The position numbers and the translations under genes were made by a program. Below are positions 17,917-25,468 of a stretch of DNA of 64,000 bases, in pieces. The stretch's first letter is position 1, and every line of letters starts with the position of its first letter. The notes below the pieces were generated by a model. The model searched no databases. It saw only the letters and a list, made by a program, of their open reading frames with translations, and was not told where the DNA came from. The stretch is from positions 96,786 through 160,785 of the forward strand of contig CATBDC010000001.1 in assembly GCA_949502235.1 (NCBI GenBank), read 5' to 3'. Origin of the DNA: an uncultured Lachnospiraceae bacterium (GTDB lineage: Bacteria; Bacillota; Clostridia; Lachnospirales; Lachnospiraceae).

Positions 17917-18406
17917 TCAGCGATGAGCCGAATACCTGCTGCACCTCATCGGAATCTTTGCCGGATATCGTTCTGCCGGTAGCTTCTTCAATTGCAAGGA
18001 AAGCAGCGTAAGAGCAGTCAGGAAGTCTGTAGACGCCACGATGTTCAGCAAAGCGCCCGAGAAATATTTTTCCTTGCGTTCCTCCCAATCCTTACGGAGC
18101 GCAAAATCGTCCATAGCAAAAACCTCAGGGAAACGCCACCAGTATTGACATTCTCAAAAACCTGGCACACAGCCTCCTTCGGTGTCTCTTTGTCAAGCAG
18201 AATGACTGGCATGGCGTATTTCTGCGTTGGCATGATGATTTTGGAAAAAAGCTCCGTGAACTGCTGAATAATCGCCGGATCGTAATTGTGGCCTGTTTTG
18301 TCGCGGGAATAGAAATGACCACTTCCTCATCATCTGCACTCGGATCGATTGCCTTTTTGATATCCAGATAATAGTATCTGTCAATTTCTTTGCCCTTGTG
18401 TTTCAC
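17917..18406 (-). pseudogene. Decayed DUF262 (GmrSD-like) gene fragment
   Basis: Three reading-frame pieces together spell part of a DUF262 protein: KHKGKEIDRYYYLDIKKAID, then MPTQKYAMPVILLDKETPKE with VCQVFENVNTGGVSL, then FALRKDWEERKEKYFSGALL. The N- and C-terminal parts are missing and at least two frameshifts separate the pieces. Intact DUF262 proteins include GmrS-type subunits of modification-dependent restriction systems. The fragment begins inside the GGGACAGGG motif that ends the adjacent sigma gene, which suggests a recombination joint. No function is expected. Confidence 0.7.
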
Positions 18407-18969
18407 CCTGTCCCCAGCAGCTTACGCAGCCCTTCATAGCCCCTGCTCAAATACCGCGTCACGCTGCTGATGCTGCATTCCATGTAATCCGCGATATCAT
18501 TCAGGCTCATATTCGCGGTATATTTTAATATAATTGCATTTCTCTCCTTTACGGACAGATGCATAAGTGCCTGCTTAAGATTTTCATGCTCAAGAATCTG
18601 AAATACCATTTCCTCCGGATTTGAGGCCGTGTTTTTATCCACAACAATTTCCAGCTCCCTGTCGCCTGATGTGGCCTGCTTTTTCCTCTCCATTGCCATA
18701 TCATAGCAGACACGCAGATTAATCTGGCGGAGCCATGTATTAAAATAAGAAGGTTCCTTAAGCTTTTTGATATTTTTTAATGCCGCTATGTATACTTCCT
18801 GAATTGCGTCCTGGGCGTAATAATCGTCCCGCATGTATTTTCTTGTAAATGCATACTGTGCCTCATATGTTAATGCATATAGCTCCGCGAATGCATCACT
18901 GTCATTTTCCTGCGCCCGCCTCACTAATGCCGCCATATATGTCCGGTCTGCTGTTATCCTGTTTCCCAT
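18403..18969 (-). CDS. ECF-type RNA polymerase sigma factor
   Basis: About 188 residues. Region 2 is visible in DAFAELYALTYEAQYAFTRK and QDAIQEVYIAALKNI, and region 4 in LSVKERNAIILKYTANMSL followed by the helix-turn-helix DIADYMECSISSVTRYLSRG. It is a paralogue of the sigma factor at 40742. The last residues LLGTG and stop come from a GGGACAGGG repeat-like joint. ATG at 18969 is chosen over GTG at 18978. It is the second gene after the unknown gene at 19034, downstream of the candidate invertible segment, and lies near the large surface-protein gene, which it may control. Confidence 0.85.
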   Translation of the reverse strand: MGNRITADRTYMAALVRRAQENDSDAFAELYALTYEAQYAFTRKYMRDDYYAQDAIQEVYIAALKNIKKLKEPSYFNTWLRQINLRVCYDMAMERKKQATSGDRELEIVVDKNTASNPEEMVFQILEHENLKQALMHLSVKERNAIILKYTANMSLNDIADYMECSISSVTRYLSRGYEGLRKLLGTG

Positions 18970-19033
18970 CCGCTCCACCAGCCACGTTTATTTATTGTTC
19001 ACAGAATTTATGGAGACTTACACGTTACTGCCT

Positions 19034-19474
19034 TCACTCCAAAACTCCGTCCGGAATATCTTTCATAATGGAAACCATTTCTTTAATTTCAGCAAACTGT
19101 TTTTCATCATATTCCTCAATCCATGGCTCATAGCTTAGGAAGATATAAGGTGCATGCACTGCTAATTGTTTTAAAATCATGCCGGCTGTCTTGCCGGTCT
19201 TCCCAGGATATATTTCAAACCGGCAGAACCGGCTGTCGTACAGCACCAGCTTACCGCATATATTTTCTGTGAGATCGGTAATCTCTGGCCTGTAAAATGT
19301 GTTGCTCTCCTTATCAAACACTTCGATATATGCCACAATGATCTCGTCATAAGGGAATTTAAACACTACATGGCGGGTATCCGACACATGAATACATTTC
19401 TTCCCACAGGAAATTTTTCCTGCATGGATTGACACACATGTATAATTTCGCTCTTTTCCTGTCATAATACGCAT
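19034..19474 (-). CDS. Hypothetical protein upstream of ECF sigma factor
   Basis: A 146-residue soluble protein that I do not recognise. It starts behind GGGGGAA with MRIMTGKERNYTCVSI, has alternating strand-like segments (RHVVFKFPYDEIIVAYIEVF) suggestive of a PH-like or beta-rich fold, and a C-terminal helix (KQFAEIKEMVSIMKDI). No signal peptide or membrane segment. It is the first gene downstream of the recombinase segment and is followed by the ECF sigma gene after about 65 bases, so it may be a sigma regulator. That is inferred only from position. Confidence 0.65.
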   Translation of the reverse strand: MRIMTGKERNYTCVSIHAGKISCGKKCIHVSDTRHVVFKFPYDEIIVAYIEVFDKESNTFYRPEITDLTENICGKLVLYDSRFCRFEIYPGKTGKTAGMILKQLAVHAPYIFLSYEPWIEEYDEKQFAEIKEMVSIMKDIPDGVLE

Positions 19475-19506
19475 TGTCTGTTCCCCCTTAAGCCGCAACA
19501 ATATCT

Positions 19507-19531
19507 TTCGCAATAGAACCCATATTGCGAA
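19507..19531 (+). repeat. Left inverted recombination site
   Basis: A 25-bp site with perfect 9-bp arms TTCGCAATA and TATTGCGAA around a 7-bp asymmetric spacer GAACCCA, the architecture of a tyrosine-recombinase core site. An inverted copy (24 of 25 identical) lies at 20903-20927, so recombination between them would invert the 1.4-kb segment. Confidence 0.85.
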
Positions 19532-19551
19532 GGATTTCTGTAAACGACGGT

Positions 19552-19580
19552 TTTATAGGGATATTTGACATATTTGTGAC
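19552..19580 (-). promoter_or_regulatory. Possible leftward promoter at the left end of the invertible segment
   Basis: On the minus strand GTCACA, 17 bases, then TATAAA. It reads outward across the left site toward the unknown gene and sigma factor. Its -35 overlaps the TGACGGTTTA repeats, which could let the recombinase repress it. Confidence 0.4.
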
Positions 19581-19596
19581 GGTTTATGACGGTTCA
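19577..19596 (+). repeat. Tandem TGACGGTTTA arm-type sites (left)
   Basis: TGACGGTTTA and TGACGGTTCA in tandem with 10-bp spacing, and a third partial copy near 19546. Similar tandem sites lie near the right end. They are good candidates for binding by the N-terminal arm-binding domain of the recombinase. Confidence 0.55.
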
Positions 19597-19607
19597 TAGA
19601 AAAATTT

Positions 19608-20726
19608 TTATTCCATTTCTGCCAGCCTGTTTATGCTTGTTCTTTTTGTTTCCGGAGTGCAGTGCGCATAATACTTAAGCGTAATCTGGGGTGAGGAATG
19701 TCCAAGGAACTCACATAAAACCTCATACCTGATTCCCTTTTCCAGACATCTTGTGGCAAATGTGTGCCGCAGAGTATGCATATGAACATCCTCGATTTCC
19801 AATTTGCGGCACAGCCCGCAAAGCTTCTGCTGCATCGTCCGGGGATCTCTGTACCCTGCCTTTGTCCCTTTAAAAAGAAACTCGTCAGGTTTTCCCTCCT
19901 CTTCCCTAAGCTTTTTATATAGAATTTCTGATAAAAATCTAGGCAGCGGAATATCCCTGACAGAAGCATCTGATTTGGGGATCCCTAAAACAAGCCTTGT
20001 GCGGCTTCTGTTTTCTTCACCGGGGATCCGCTGCACGGAATGGCGGATGTGGAGGATATTGCTTTCAAAGTCTATATCCTTCCACCGCAGGGCACATAAT
20101 TCTCCCACCCGGAGGCCCATATACAGACATAACAAGTATTCGGGTTCATTATTATAGAGAATTGCCGTTTCCAGCTTTTTCTGCTCGGCCTGGGTTAAAA
20201 CGCGGGGCGGACGGTTCTTTGCCTTTGGAAGGCGGATGTTTCGATAAGGATTTTGCATAATCAGCCCTTCATCACAGGCAGAGGTCAAAAGGCTTTTTAA
20301 AATACGGCAGATTCCGTGCAAGGTTGTGGCAGCCATTTTGTCCCGAAGTCCGTTGGCCAGATTCTGTATATGACGCTGGCTGATATCTGTCAGCCTCATT
20401 TTCCCCAGATACGCACAGATGTGATTATCCAGATTTCTGCGGTAGCCCGCATAGGTTTCCGGTCTGACATGAGGGCGGACATGAGTCTCAAGCCAGTAAT
20501 CCGCCCAGCTTTCCAGGCTTCCGTTTCCATATATAGCCGGGGCAGTTATACCCGAATCCTGATACAGCTCTGCCTTGATAAGTGTCAGTCTTTTTTTCAC
20601 ATCACCATACTGCTTTCCATAGATAAATCCAAACTGCGGGCGCCCGTCCGGCTTCCTTCCCTTGATGTAGCGCCCTTCCCATCTTCCATCCTTTCGATAA
20701 TAAATGTTTTCTCCTTTTCTTGACAT
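19608..20726 (-). CDS. Tyrosine recombinase/integrase inside an inverted-site segment
   Basis: A 372-residue site-specific recombinase. The N-terminal part (GRWEGRYIKGRKPDGRPQFG) resembles an arm-type DNA-binding domain, followed by the SAM-like core-binding domain and the catalytic domain with Arg in GLRVGELCALRW, Lys in IPKSDAS, HTLRHTFATR, LGHSS and the nucleophile Tyr in ITLKYYAH. All six active-site residues appear present. Start ATG at 20726 has AGGAGGAA before it. It is the only gene between inverted 25-bp sites, with no phage or conjugation genes nearby, so it is more likely a DNA invertase than a prophage integrase. Confidence 0.88.
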   Translation of the reverse strand: MSRKGENIYYRKDGRWEGRYIKGRKPDGRPQFGFIYGKQYGDVKKRLTLIKAELYQDSGITAPAIYGNGSLESWADYWLETHVRPHVRPETYAGYRRNLDNHICAYLGKMRLTDISQRHIQNLANGLRDKMAATTLHGICRILKSLLTSACDEGLIMQNPYRNIRLPKAKNRPPRVLTQAEQKKLETAILYNNEPEYLLCLYMGLRVGELCALRWKDIDFESNILHIRHSVQRIPGEENRSRTRLVLGIPKSDASVRDIPLPRFLSEILYKKLREEEGKPDEFLFKGTKAGYRDPRTMQQKLCGLCRKLEIEDVHMHTLRHTFATRCLEKGIRYEVLCEFLGHSSPQITLKYYAHCTPETKRTSINRLAEME

Positions 20727-20744
20727 GCAAATTCCTCCTGTTGT

Positions 20745-20768
20745 TTGACGGCTTAATTGACGGCTTAT
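20745..20768 (+). repeat. Tandem TTGACGGCTTA arm-type sites (right)
   Basis: TTGACGGCTTAA and TTGACGGCTTAT, adjacent 12-bp units just upstream of the recombinase start. They resemble the sites at 19577-19596 and overlap the region where the recombinase promoter should lie, so autoregulation is possible. Confidence 0.55.
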
Positions 20769-20841
20769 AAAATAATTTTGCAAAAACCTGTAAAATCACG
20801 GCTTGGCAACGTTTACGGCCCCTTAAAACACCGTTAGCAGA

Positions 20842-20870
20842 TTGACAAATTATCTGTTTAATGGTAACAT
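20842..20870 (+). promoter_or_regulatory. Outward promoter at the right end of the invertible segment
   Basis: A consensus TTGACA, a 17-base spacer and TAACAT read rightward. In the present orientation transcription would cross the right inverted site and meet the terminator at 20958. After inversion the same promoter would face the unknown gene and the ECF sigma gene to the left. Confidence 0.55.
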
Positions 20871-20902
20871 CAAACATGAAATATTAGAATAATAGCTGTG
20901 AT

Positions 20903-20927
20903 TTCGCAATATGGGTTCTATTGCGTA
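20903..20927 (-). repeat. Right inverted recombination site
   Basis: TTCGCAATA, spacer TGGGTTC, TATTGCGTA: the reverse complement of the left site at 19507-19531 with one mismatch in the outer arm. The reversed spacer is what makes the pair inverted and not direct. Confidence 0.85.
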
Positions 20928-20957
20928 AATATTTTCACTAATAAAGCGTACAATCAA

Positions 20958-21000
20958 AAAAACTGCTGCACTTAGAATGAAACTAAGTGCAGCAGTTTTT
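20958..21000. terminator. Strong bidirectional terminator between ptsI and the invertible segment
   Basis: Perfect 18-bp arms AAAACTGCTGCACTTAG-type and complement with a 7-base loop, A-tract on one side and T-tract on the other. It ends the PTS operon from the right and would stop transcription coming rightward out of the invertible segment. Confidence 0.9.
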
Positions 21001-22687
21001 AATTTTTTATATCCGTCTCCAGAATAATCTTCCTGATTTGCAGAATGCTCTCCGGGCACATGGAAAGCTCATCCACGCCCATAGCCAGAAACTCCTTTGT
21101 AAGCAGCGGATCTGCGCCGAGCTCTCCGCAGATTCCTGCCCATATTCCCGCTGCATGCGCATTTTCTACTACCATGGAAATCATGCGCAGGATAGCCGGA
21201 TGATGTGCATCGTAAAATTCGTCAAGCCTTGTATTCTGGCGGTCAATAGCAAGCGTATACTGTGTCAGATCGTTTGTCCCGATGCTGAAAAAATCTACTT
21301 CCCTTGCAAGCTCTTTACTTATAAGTACAGCCGCGGGAGTTTCTATCATGATGCCCTGTTTAGGACTGCCATAGGGAACCCCCTTGGCGTCCAGCCCCGC
21401 CTTAACCTTAGAGATAATCTCCTTTATTCTCCTGACCTCTTTTATGCTGGTAATCATTGGGTACATAATTGCAAGCTTTCCAAAATTACTGGCTCTATAG
21501 AGAGCCCGAAGCTGTGTTTCAAAGATTTCAGGACGCGTAAGGCAGATACGGATCGCACGGCAGCCAAGGGCCGGATTTTCTTCCGGCTCCATTCCGAAGT
21601 ACTCACATTTCTTATCAGCCCCGATATCCAGTGTCCGGATGATTACCTGCCTGCCATTCATCCTCTCTGCCGCCTGCTTGTATATCTGGAACTGCTCTTC
21701 CTCGGTAGGAAAGTCTTCCCTCCCCATATAGATAAATTCCGTTCTAAAAAGTCCGATTCCCTCCGCGTCATTTCGGACAGCCGCATCAATATCCTCCAAA
21801 GAGCCTATATTCGCATACAGCATCACCTTCTGTCCATCAGGCGTAATACTCTCCTTCCCCTTTAATTTTTCAAGCATTTCCTGCTTTTCCTTATCCTTCT
21901 GCTTTCGCAGCTTCATCTCTGTAAGGGTCTTTTCATCCGGCTCAACATATATGACTCCGGCTTCTCTGTCCACGATCCCGGGCTTTCCGTCTATAGAGTC
22001 ATCCAGGGGAAGCTCTGCGCGGGCTACTGCGGGTATCGCCATCATTCTTGCCAGAATTGCGGAATGAGAATTTGATAAACCAAGAGCCGTCACAAAGGAC
22101 AGGACCTTGCTTTTATCTAGCTGTATTGTTTCCGATGGAGACAGATCCCTGGCCGCAAGAATAAACGGCTCCTCTGAAATAAAGCTTCCGGCTGCAGCGC
22201 TATTACACACATCTCCTGTATCTCCATTTAATGCATCTCCCTTTAATGTATCTCCGTTTGATGCATTTAATATAGTAAGAAGTCTGTCAGAGACATCCTT
22301 AACATCTGCCGCCCGTTCCTTCATATAGCTGTCATCCATTTGCGCAAATGTTTCTGAAATCCTTTTTCCTGTCTCAAAAACTGCATACTCGGCAATTACC
22401 TTTTGTTCCTGTATAATTGCCTCTGCCGATTCATAAAACTCCATATCCTCCAATATCATTTGGTGAGCCTCAAATATAGCCGCATTTTCCTTTCCCAAAT
22501 CCTTCAAAGCTTTTTCGTATAACAGCTGAAGCTGTCGAAGAGCCTCTCTTTTTGCAGCTCTAAAACGGATAAGCTCCTCCTCTGTATCTTCAACGGATAT
22601 GCGGCTTATGTGCTGCTCCCGCTTATATACCCGGATTCTTCCTATTGCAATACCACCGGATACACCCTTTCCATTATATATCTGCAT
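20999..22687 (-). CDS. ptsI: Phosphoenolpyruvate-protein phosphotransferase (PTS enzyme I)
   Basis: 562 residues, full length. The phosphorylated His is at about 208 in GLSNSHSAILARM; the PEP-binding barrel shows IGLFRTEFIYMGR, GADKKCEYFGMEPEENPALG and FSIGTNDLTQYTLA. EI transfers phosphate from PEP to HPr. Between about 143 and 168 there is an unusual Asn/Gly/Asp insert (NGDTLKGDALNGDTGD) encoded by an 18-bp tandem repeat, in the linker before the His domain. It is the last gene of a sugar-specific PTS operon and its stop lies in a strong terminator. Confidence 0.92.
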   Translation of the reverse strand: MQIYNGKGVSGGIAIGRIRVYKREQHISRISVEDTEEELIRFRAAKREALRQLQLLYEKALKDLGKENAAIFEAHQMILEDMEFYESAEAIIQEQKVIAEYAVFETGKRISETFAQMDDSYMKERAADVKDVSDRLLTILNASNGDTLKGDALNGDTGDVCNSAAAGSFISEEPFILAARDLSPSETIQLDKSKVLSFVTALGLSNSHSAILARMMAIPAVARAELPLDDSIDGKPGIVDREAGVIYVEPDEKTLTEMKLRKQKDKEKQEMLEKLKGKESITPDGQKVMLYANIGSLEDIDAAVRNDAEGIGLFRTEFIYMGREDFPTEEEQFQIYKQAAERMNGRQVIIRTLDIGADKKCEYFGMEPEENPALGCRAIRICLTRPEIFETQLRALYRASNFGKLAIMYPMITSIKEVRRIKEIISKVKAGLDAKGVPYGSPKQGIMIETPAAVLISKELAREVDFFSIGTNDLTQYTLAIDRQNTRLDEFYDAHHPAILRMISMVVENAHAAGIWAGICGELGADPLLTKEFLAMGVDELSMCPESILQIRKIILETDIKN

Positions 22688-22758
22688 AGTTTTGTCCCCT
22701 TTAAATATTAGCTTTAAGCATTGAGGCAGCTGAATTGAGTTGAATTAAAGTATATGGA

Positions 22759-23016
22759 TTACAGATTTTCCCTCATAATCCCGCTGATTTTCTCATACGC
22801 CGTATCCTCATCCGTCCCATCGAATATGACGGTCACTTCATCACCCTTCTTTACTCCAAGTCCCATAATTCCGATGATTCCTTTACAATCCGCAGATTTT
22901 TCATTTCTTATAAGCCTCACGTCACATGAAAATGCTCTTGCCGCCTTTGCCAAGACTCCTGCCGGACGGGCATGAAGCCCCATTGCATCGGAGATTGTGT
23001 ATTTGAACTCTTTCAT
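22759..23016 (-). CDS. HPr-type phosphocarrier lacking Ser46
   Basis: 85 residues. His15 in GLHARPAG is the EI phosphorylation site. The region that carries the regulatory Ser46 in Firmicute HPr reads KGIIGIMGLG, so residue 46 is Gly and the second serine of the usual MSLG is also Gly. HPr kinase could not modify it at that site, so it should act in phosphotransfer but not as a CcpA corepressor, like Crh-opposite or operon-dedicated HPr variants. It lies between the ADP-ribosylglycohydrolase-like gene and ptsI. Confidence 0.88.
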   Translation of the reverse strand: MKEFKYTISDAMGLHARPAGVLAKAARAFSCDVRLIRNEKSADCKGIIGIMGLGVKKGDEVTVIFDGTDEDTAYEKISGIMRENL

Positions 23017-23017
23017 T

Positions 23018-24067
23018 TTACACTCCTTTATTCTTTTTAAATATCAAATCCGCCGCTTTTCCCGCTGTCTCTTCAAGAGAAATTTCATTTTCCCTGTTGA
23101 TAATTTCGAAAAATTCCTCTTTTATCCCTTTTGTGCCGTTTAATGCTCCCACAATAGATCCGGCAATGGCAGCCACAGTATCCGTGTCATAGCCTATGTT
23201 TACAGCCTCATACACCGTGTCCAGACTATCTCCGTTACATATCAGCAGTATACCAAAAGCTGCAGGAACCGCCTCTGACACATGAAGGCCTGTGCCTACG
23301 AGATTATAGAGCTTTCTAAGCCTTTCCTCCTTTGTCTCCGGAAGCATTGCAAGACTTACCGCCATGCCGATTCTTTCCTTTACACTGGCTCCCCCAACGG
23401 TTCTGGACACCCTCATTCCGATTTCCTCTCCCTTTGCCGCACCGTAGATTCCGGCCTGAATCATGTCATAGACCGTTGCATTTTCTTCAAATGCTCTGCT
23501 GACTGCCGCTGCTACAGCGCACGCTCCTGAAATTGCCAGCTGATTATCATGTGTTACTCTTGTGATGCACACTGCATCTTCAATGGCCTGATCCACCTTA
23601 CAGGGATTAAAAAATCCAGCCGGAGATATCTTCATGGCGCTTCCGTTTGTGGCCTGGCGCGCGTAATCAATCGCCTCATTTACTACATATTCCCTGCCCT
23701 CTTTTTTAGCCTGAATCGCGGAAATAGCGCTCCTTGTGGTAGGACCTGCAAAACGGTTAAACCATTTGGGAATCCCGGACCACCTTATCAGCATATTTTC
23801 CACACATTCAGCATGAATGTTTCCCCCATTTTTAATAATCTCCTCTGTGAGAAGATAGGTCTGGGAAAAGTCATCTGTAATCTGCCCCGGTGTATTCCCA
23901 TAGGCAAAGGCTGTTTTGTCAGGCGCAATCAGCTCCCTTACGCCGCCCGGGTACTTGTCTCGTATTTGGTCAAAGCTTAAATTCTCTGTAACCGCCCCCA
24001 TGGCGTCTCCCAGGGCACAGCATATCATACTTCCTAAAATTTTATCATAAACTACATCTCTGTTCAT
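23018..24067 (-). CDS. ADP-ribosylglycohydrolase (DraG/ARH) family protein
   Basis: 349 residues with the family metal-binding motifs: LGDAMGAVTE near the N-terminus, GQITDDFSQTYLL around residue 60, and GYDTDTVAAIAGSIVGA near the C-terminus. Characterised members remove ADP-ribose from proteins, but relatives inside sugar-utilisation operons probably hydrolyse a small-molecule N- or O-glycosidic bond. It sits two bases from HPr inside the PTS operon, so a role in processing the imported sugar or nucleoside-like substrate is plausible. AGAAAGGG precedes the ATG. Confidence 0.85.
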   Translation of the reverse strand: MNRDVVYDKILGSMICCALGDAMGAVTENLSFDQIRDKYPGGVRELIAPDKTAFAYGNTPGQITDDFSQTYLLTEEIIKNGGNIHAECVENMLIRWSGIPKWFNRFAGPTTRSAISAIQAKKEGREYVVNEAIDYARQATNGSAMKISPAGFFNPCKVDQAIEDAVCITRVTHDNQLAISGACAVAAAVSRAFEENATVYDMIQAGIYGAAKGEEIGMRVSRTVGGASVKERIGMAVSLAMLPETKEERLRKLYNLVGTGLHVSEAVPAAFGILLICNGDSLDTVYEAVNIGYDTDTVAAIAGSIVGALNGTKGIKEEFFEIINRENEISLEETAGKAADLIFKKNKGV

Positions 24068-24103
24068 TTTTGTTTTCCCTTTCTATTCCGTAAACAGTAA
24101 CTA

Positions 24104-24715
24104 TTATTCTTTTATTTCTTCTTGTTTTTCAGTTTGTTTATACATGATTTTCAGGAAAATGTACCACAAAACTGTAAGTGCTGCGATAATAACTATCTGC
24201 ACAATTCCACCCATTAAGGAATTTGTCGTGATTACTCCGCTTAGAACCATTGGAGTCGTCCACGGCACAGAAACGCCGGTACATAGCGGGCAGAGACCTG
24301 TATACATAAATATATATGAGATTGCACTGCTCACCATAGGCGTCAGCAGCATGGGAATGAGCATAACCGGATTCAGCATCAGTGGAAATCCAAATACAAT
24401 GGGTTCATAAATACTGAAAATTCCCGGAATCAGCGCTACCTCTCCAAGCTTTTTCCAATCCTTTTTCTTTCTGAAAAACAGAAAAATACAAATCAATACC
24501 GGATAGGCAATAAAACTGCCGTCTAAGGCATCTGCTCCCAAAATCTTTTCCATATAAGGTATATTTGCCATCGCTAATATGAGCGAGCCAAACATTGTGA
24601 ACGGCAGGGAAACCAAAAAAGCATTTTTTACAGCCTGCAGATATCGGTTTTCTCCAATTTTATTAGCTATAGGCAGTAAATACTTCTGCAATTTATCTGA
24701 TAATGATGTAAACAT
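24104..24715 (-). CDS. PTS EIIC (lactose/cellobiose family) with a large internal deletion
   Basis: Only 203 residues, about half the usual length near 430. The N-terminus (YLLPIANKIGENRYLQAVKN) matches EIIC residues 10-60 and from about residue 68 (YPVLICIFLFFRKKKDWKK, then GIFSIYEPIVFGFP and SVPWTTPMVLSG) it matches the C-terminal third. The middle, including several transmembrane helices, is missing without a frameshift. This would remove much of the transport core, so the permease is probably inactive, or it is a mini-EIIC of unknown action. AAGGAGGATATT sets the ATG at 24715. The neighbouring EIIA and EIIB genes are intact. Confidence 0.75.
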   Translation of the reverse strand: MFTSLSDKLQKYLLPIANKIGENRYLQAVKNAFLVSLPFTMFGSLILAMANIPYMEKILGADALDGSFIAYPVLICIFLFFRKKKDWKKLGEVALIPGIFSIYEPIVFGFPLMLNPVMLIPMLLTPMVSSAISYIFMYTGLCPLCTGVSVPWTTPMVLSGVITTNSLMGGIVQIVIIAALTVLWYIFLKIMYKQTEKQEEIKE

Positions 24716-24755
24716 AATATCCTCCTTATCTCTCATCAGTGTAAAATAGGTAAGC

Positions 24756-25055
24756 TTATAAATTTAACGCAAATTCCAAAACCTTTTTTCCATCCATCAT
24801 TCCATAGTCCATGTTATTAATGACTGCAACCTTTATATTCTGCGGTTCGTATTTGTTTTTCAGCTCATCATACATATGTCGGATCTGCGGCCCCAGCAGA
24901 ATCACATCTGTCTGTCCGTCATAGGATGCAAAGGAATCCTTTGCCATTGCTTTAATCGTAACCTCGTCTCCTCTCTGCTTTGCCGCGTCCTTCATTTTAT
25001 TTACCAAAAGACTGGTTGACATTCCCATTGAGCATAATAATGTGATATATTTCAT
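24756..25055 (-). CDS. PTS EIIB, lactose/cellobiose family
   Basis: 99 residues. The phosphorylated Cys8 lies in LLCSMGMSTSLLV, followed by VILLGPQIRHMYDELK, typical of CelA/ChbB-type EIIB. It receives phosphate from EIIA and passes it to the sugar. Its start overlaps the EIIA stop by four bases, so the two are translationally coupled. Confidence 0.9.
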   Translation of the reverse strand: MKYITLLCSMGMSTSLLVNKMKDAAKQRGDEVTIKAMAKDSFASYDGQTDVILLGPQIRHMYDELKNKYEPQNIKVAVINNMDYGMMDGKKVLEFALNL

Positions 25056-25375
25056 TTTCTTACTCCTCCATTAACCATTTTATAAAGCTCAATAAACTCC
25101 TTTGCCAGATCACTGATAAGCATGGCGTTCATTAAGTGATCCTGACCGTGTACCATCAGCAGGTTCACAGGCTCCCTGCTTTTTCCATTCAGCTCGTCCT
25201 GTATCATATCTGTCTGAATTTCATGGGCTTCTATAAGTATCTGGCTGCAGTCCTGCATCAGCCTTTCGGCCTCGGAATAATTTCCCTTTTTAGCTGCTCC
25301 TATTGCCAGAAGAGCCTTGCTTTTAGCATCCCCGCCTTTTACAATAAGCTCCATAATTATATTTTCATATAACAT
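25052..25375 (-). CDS. PTS EIIA, lactose/cellobiose family
   Basis: 107 residues, a helical protein with the phosphoryl-accepting His76 in LLMVHGQDHLMNAM and the GGDAKSKALLAIGAAKKG block of the LacF/CelC family. AGGAGGAAATACT precedes the ATG. It is the first gene of the operon EIIA-EIIB-EIIC-ARH-HPr-EI, behind a promoter region with duplicated TTAATGTGGTATTTT elements. Confidence 0.9.
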   Translation of the reverse strand: MLYENIIMELIVKGGDAKSKALLAIGAAKKGNYSEAERLMQDCSQILIEAHEIQTDMIQDELNGKSREPVNLLMVHGQDHLMNAMLISDLAKEFIELYKMVNGGVRK

Positions 25376-25419
25376 AGTATTTCCTCCTATAAAAAAACCG
25401 CGATTTATTTTATGACTTC

Positions 25420-25468
25420 ATTATATCTGTCCCTGATTAAAATACCACATTAAAAAATACCACATTAA
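25420..25468 (-). promoter_or_regulatory. Promoter and duplicated activator-like site of the PTS operon
   Basis: On the minus strand TATAAT (25420-25425) has no good -35; in its place lie two direct copies of AATGTGGTATTTT (about 25439-25466). A poor -35 with adjacent direct repeats fits a promoter that needs the LicR-like activator encoded next door. Confidence 0.5.

Noticed and set aside
19507..20927. Prophage or integrative element at the recombinase
   Set aside because: There are no other phage or conjugation genes, the flanking sites are inverted and not direct, and they lie within 200 bases of the gene on both sides.
20987..21865. A 292-codon plus-strand frame opposite ptsI
   Set aside because: It lies fully antisense to a clearly conserved enzyme I gene, has no ribosome site and no family features.
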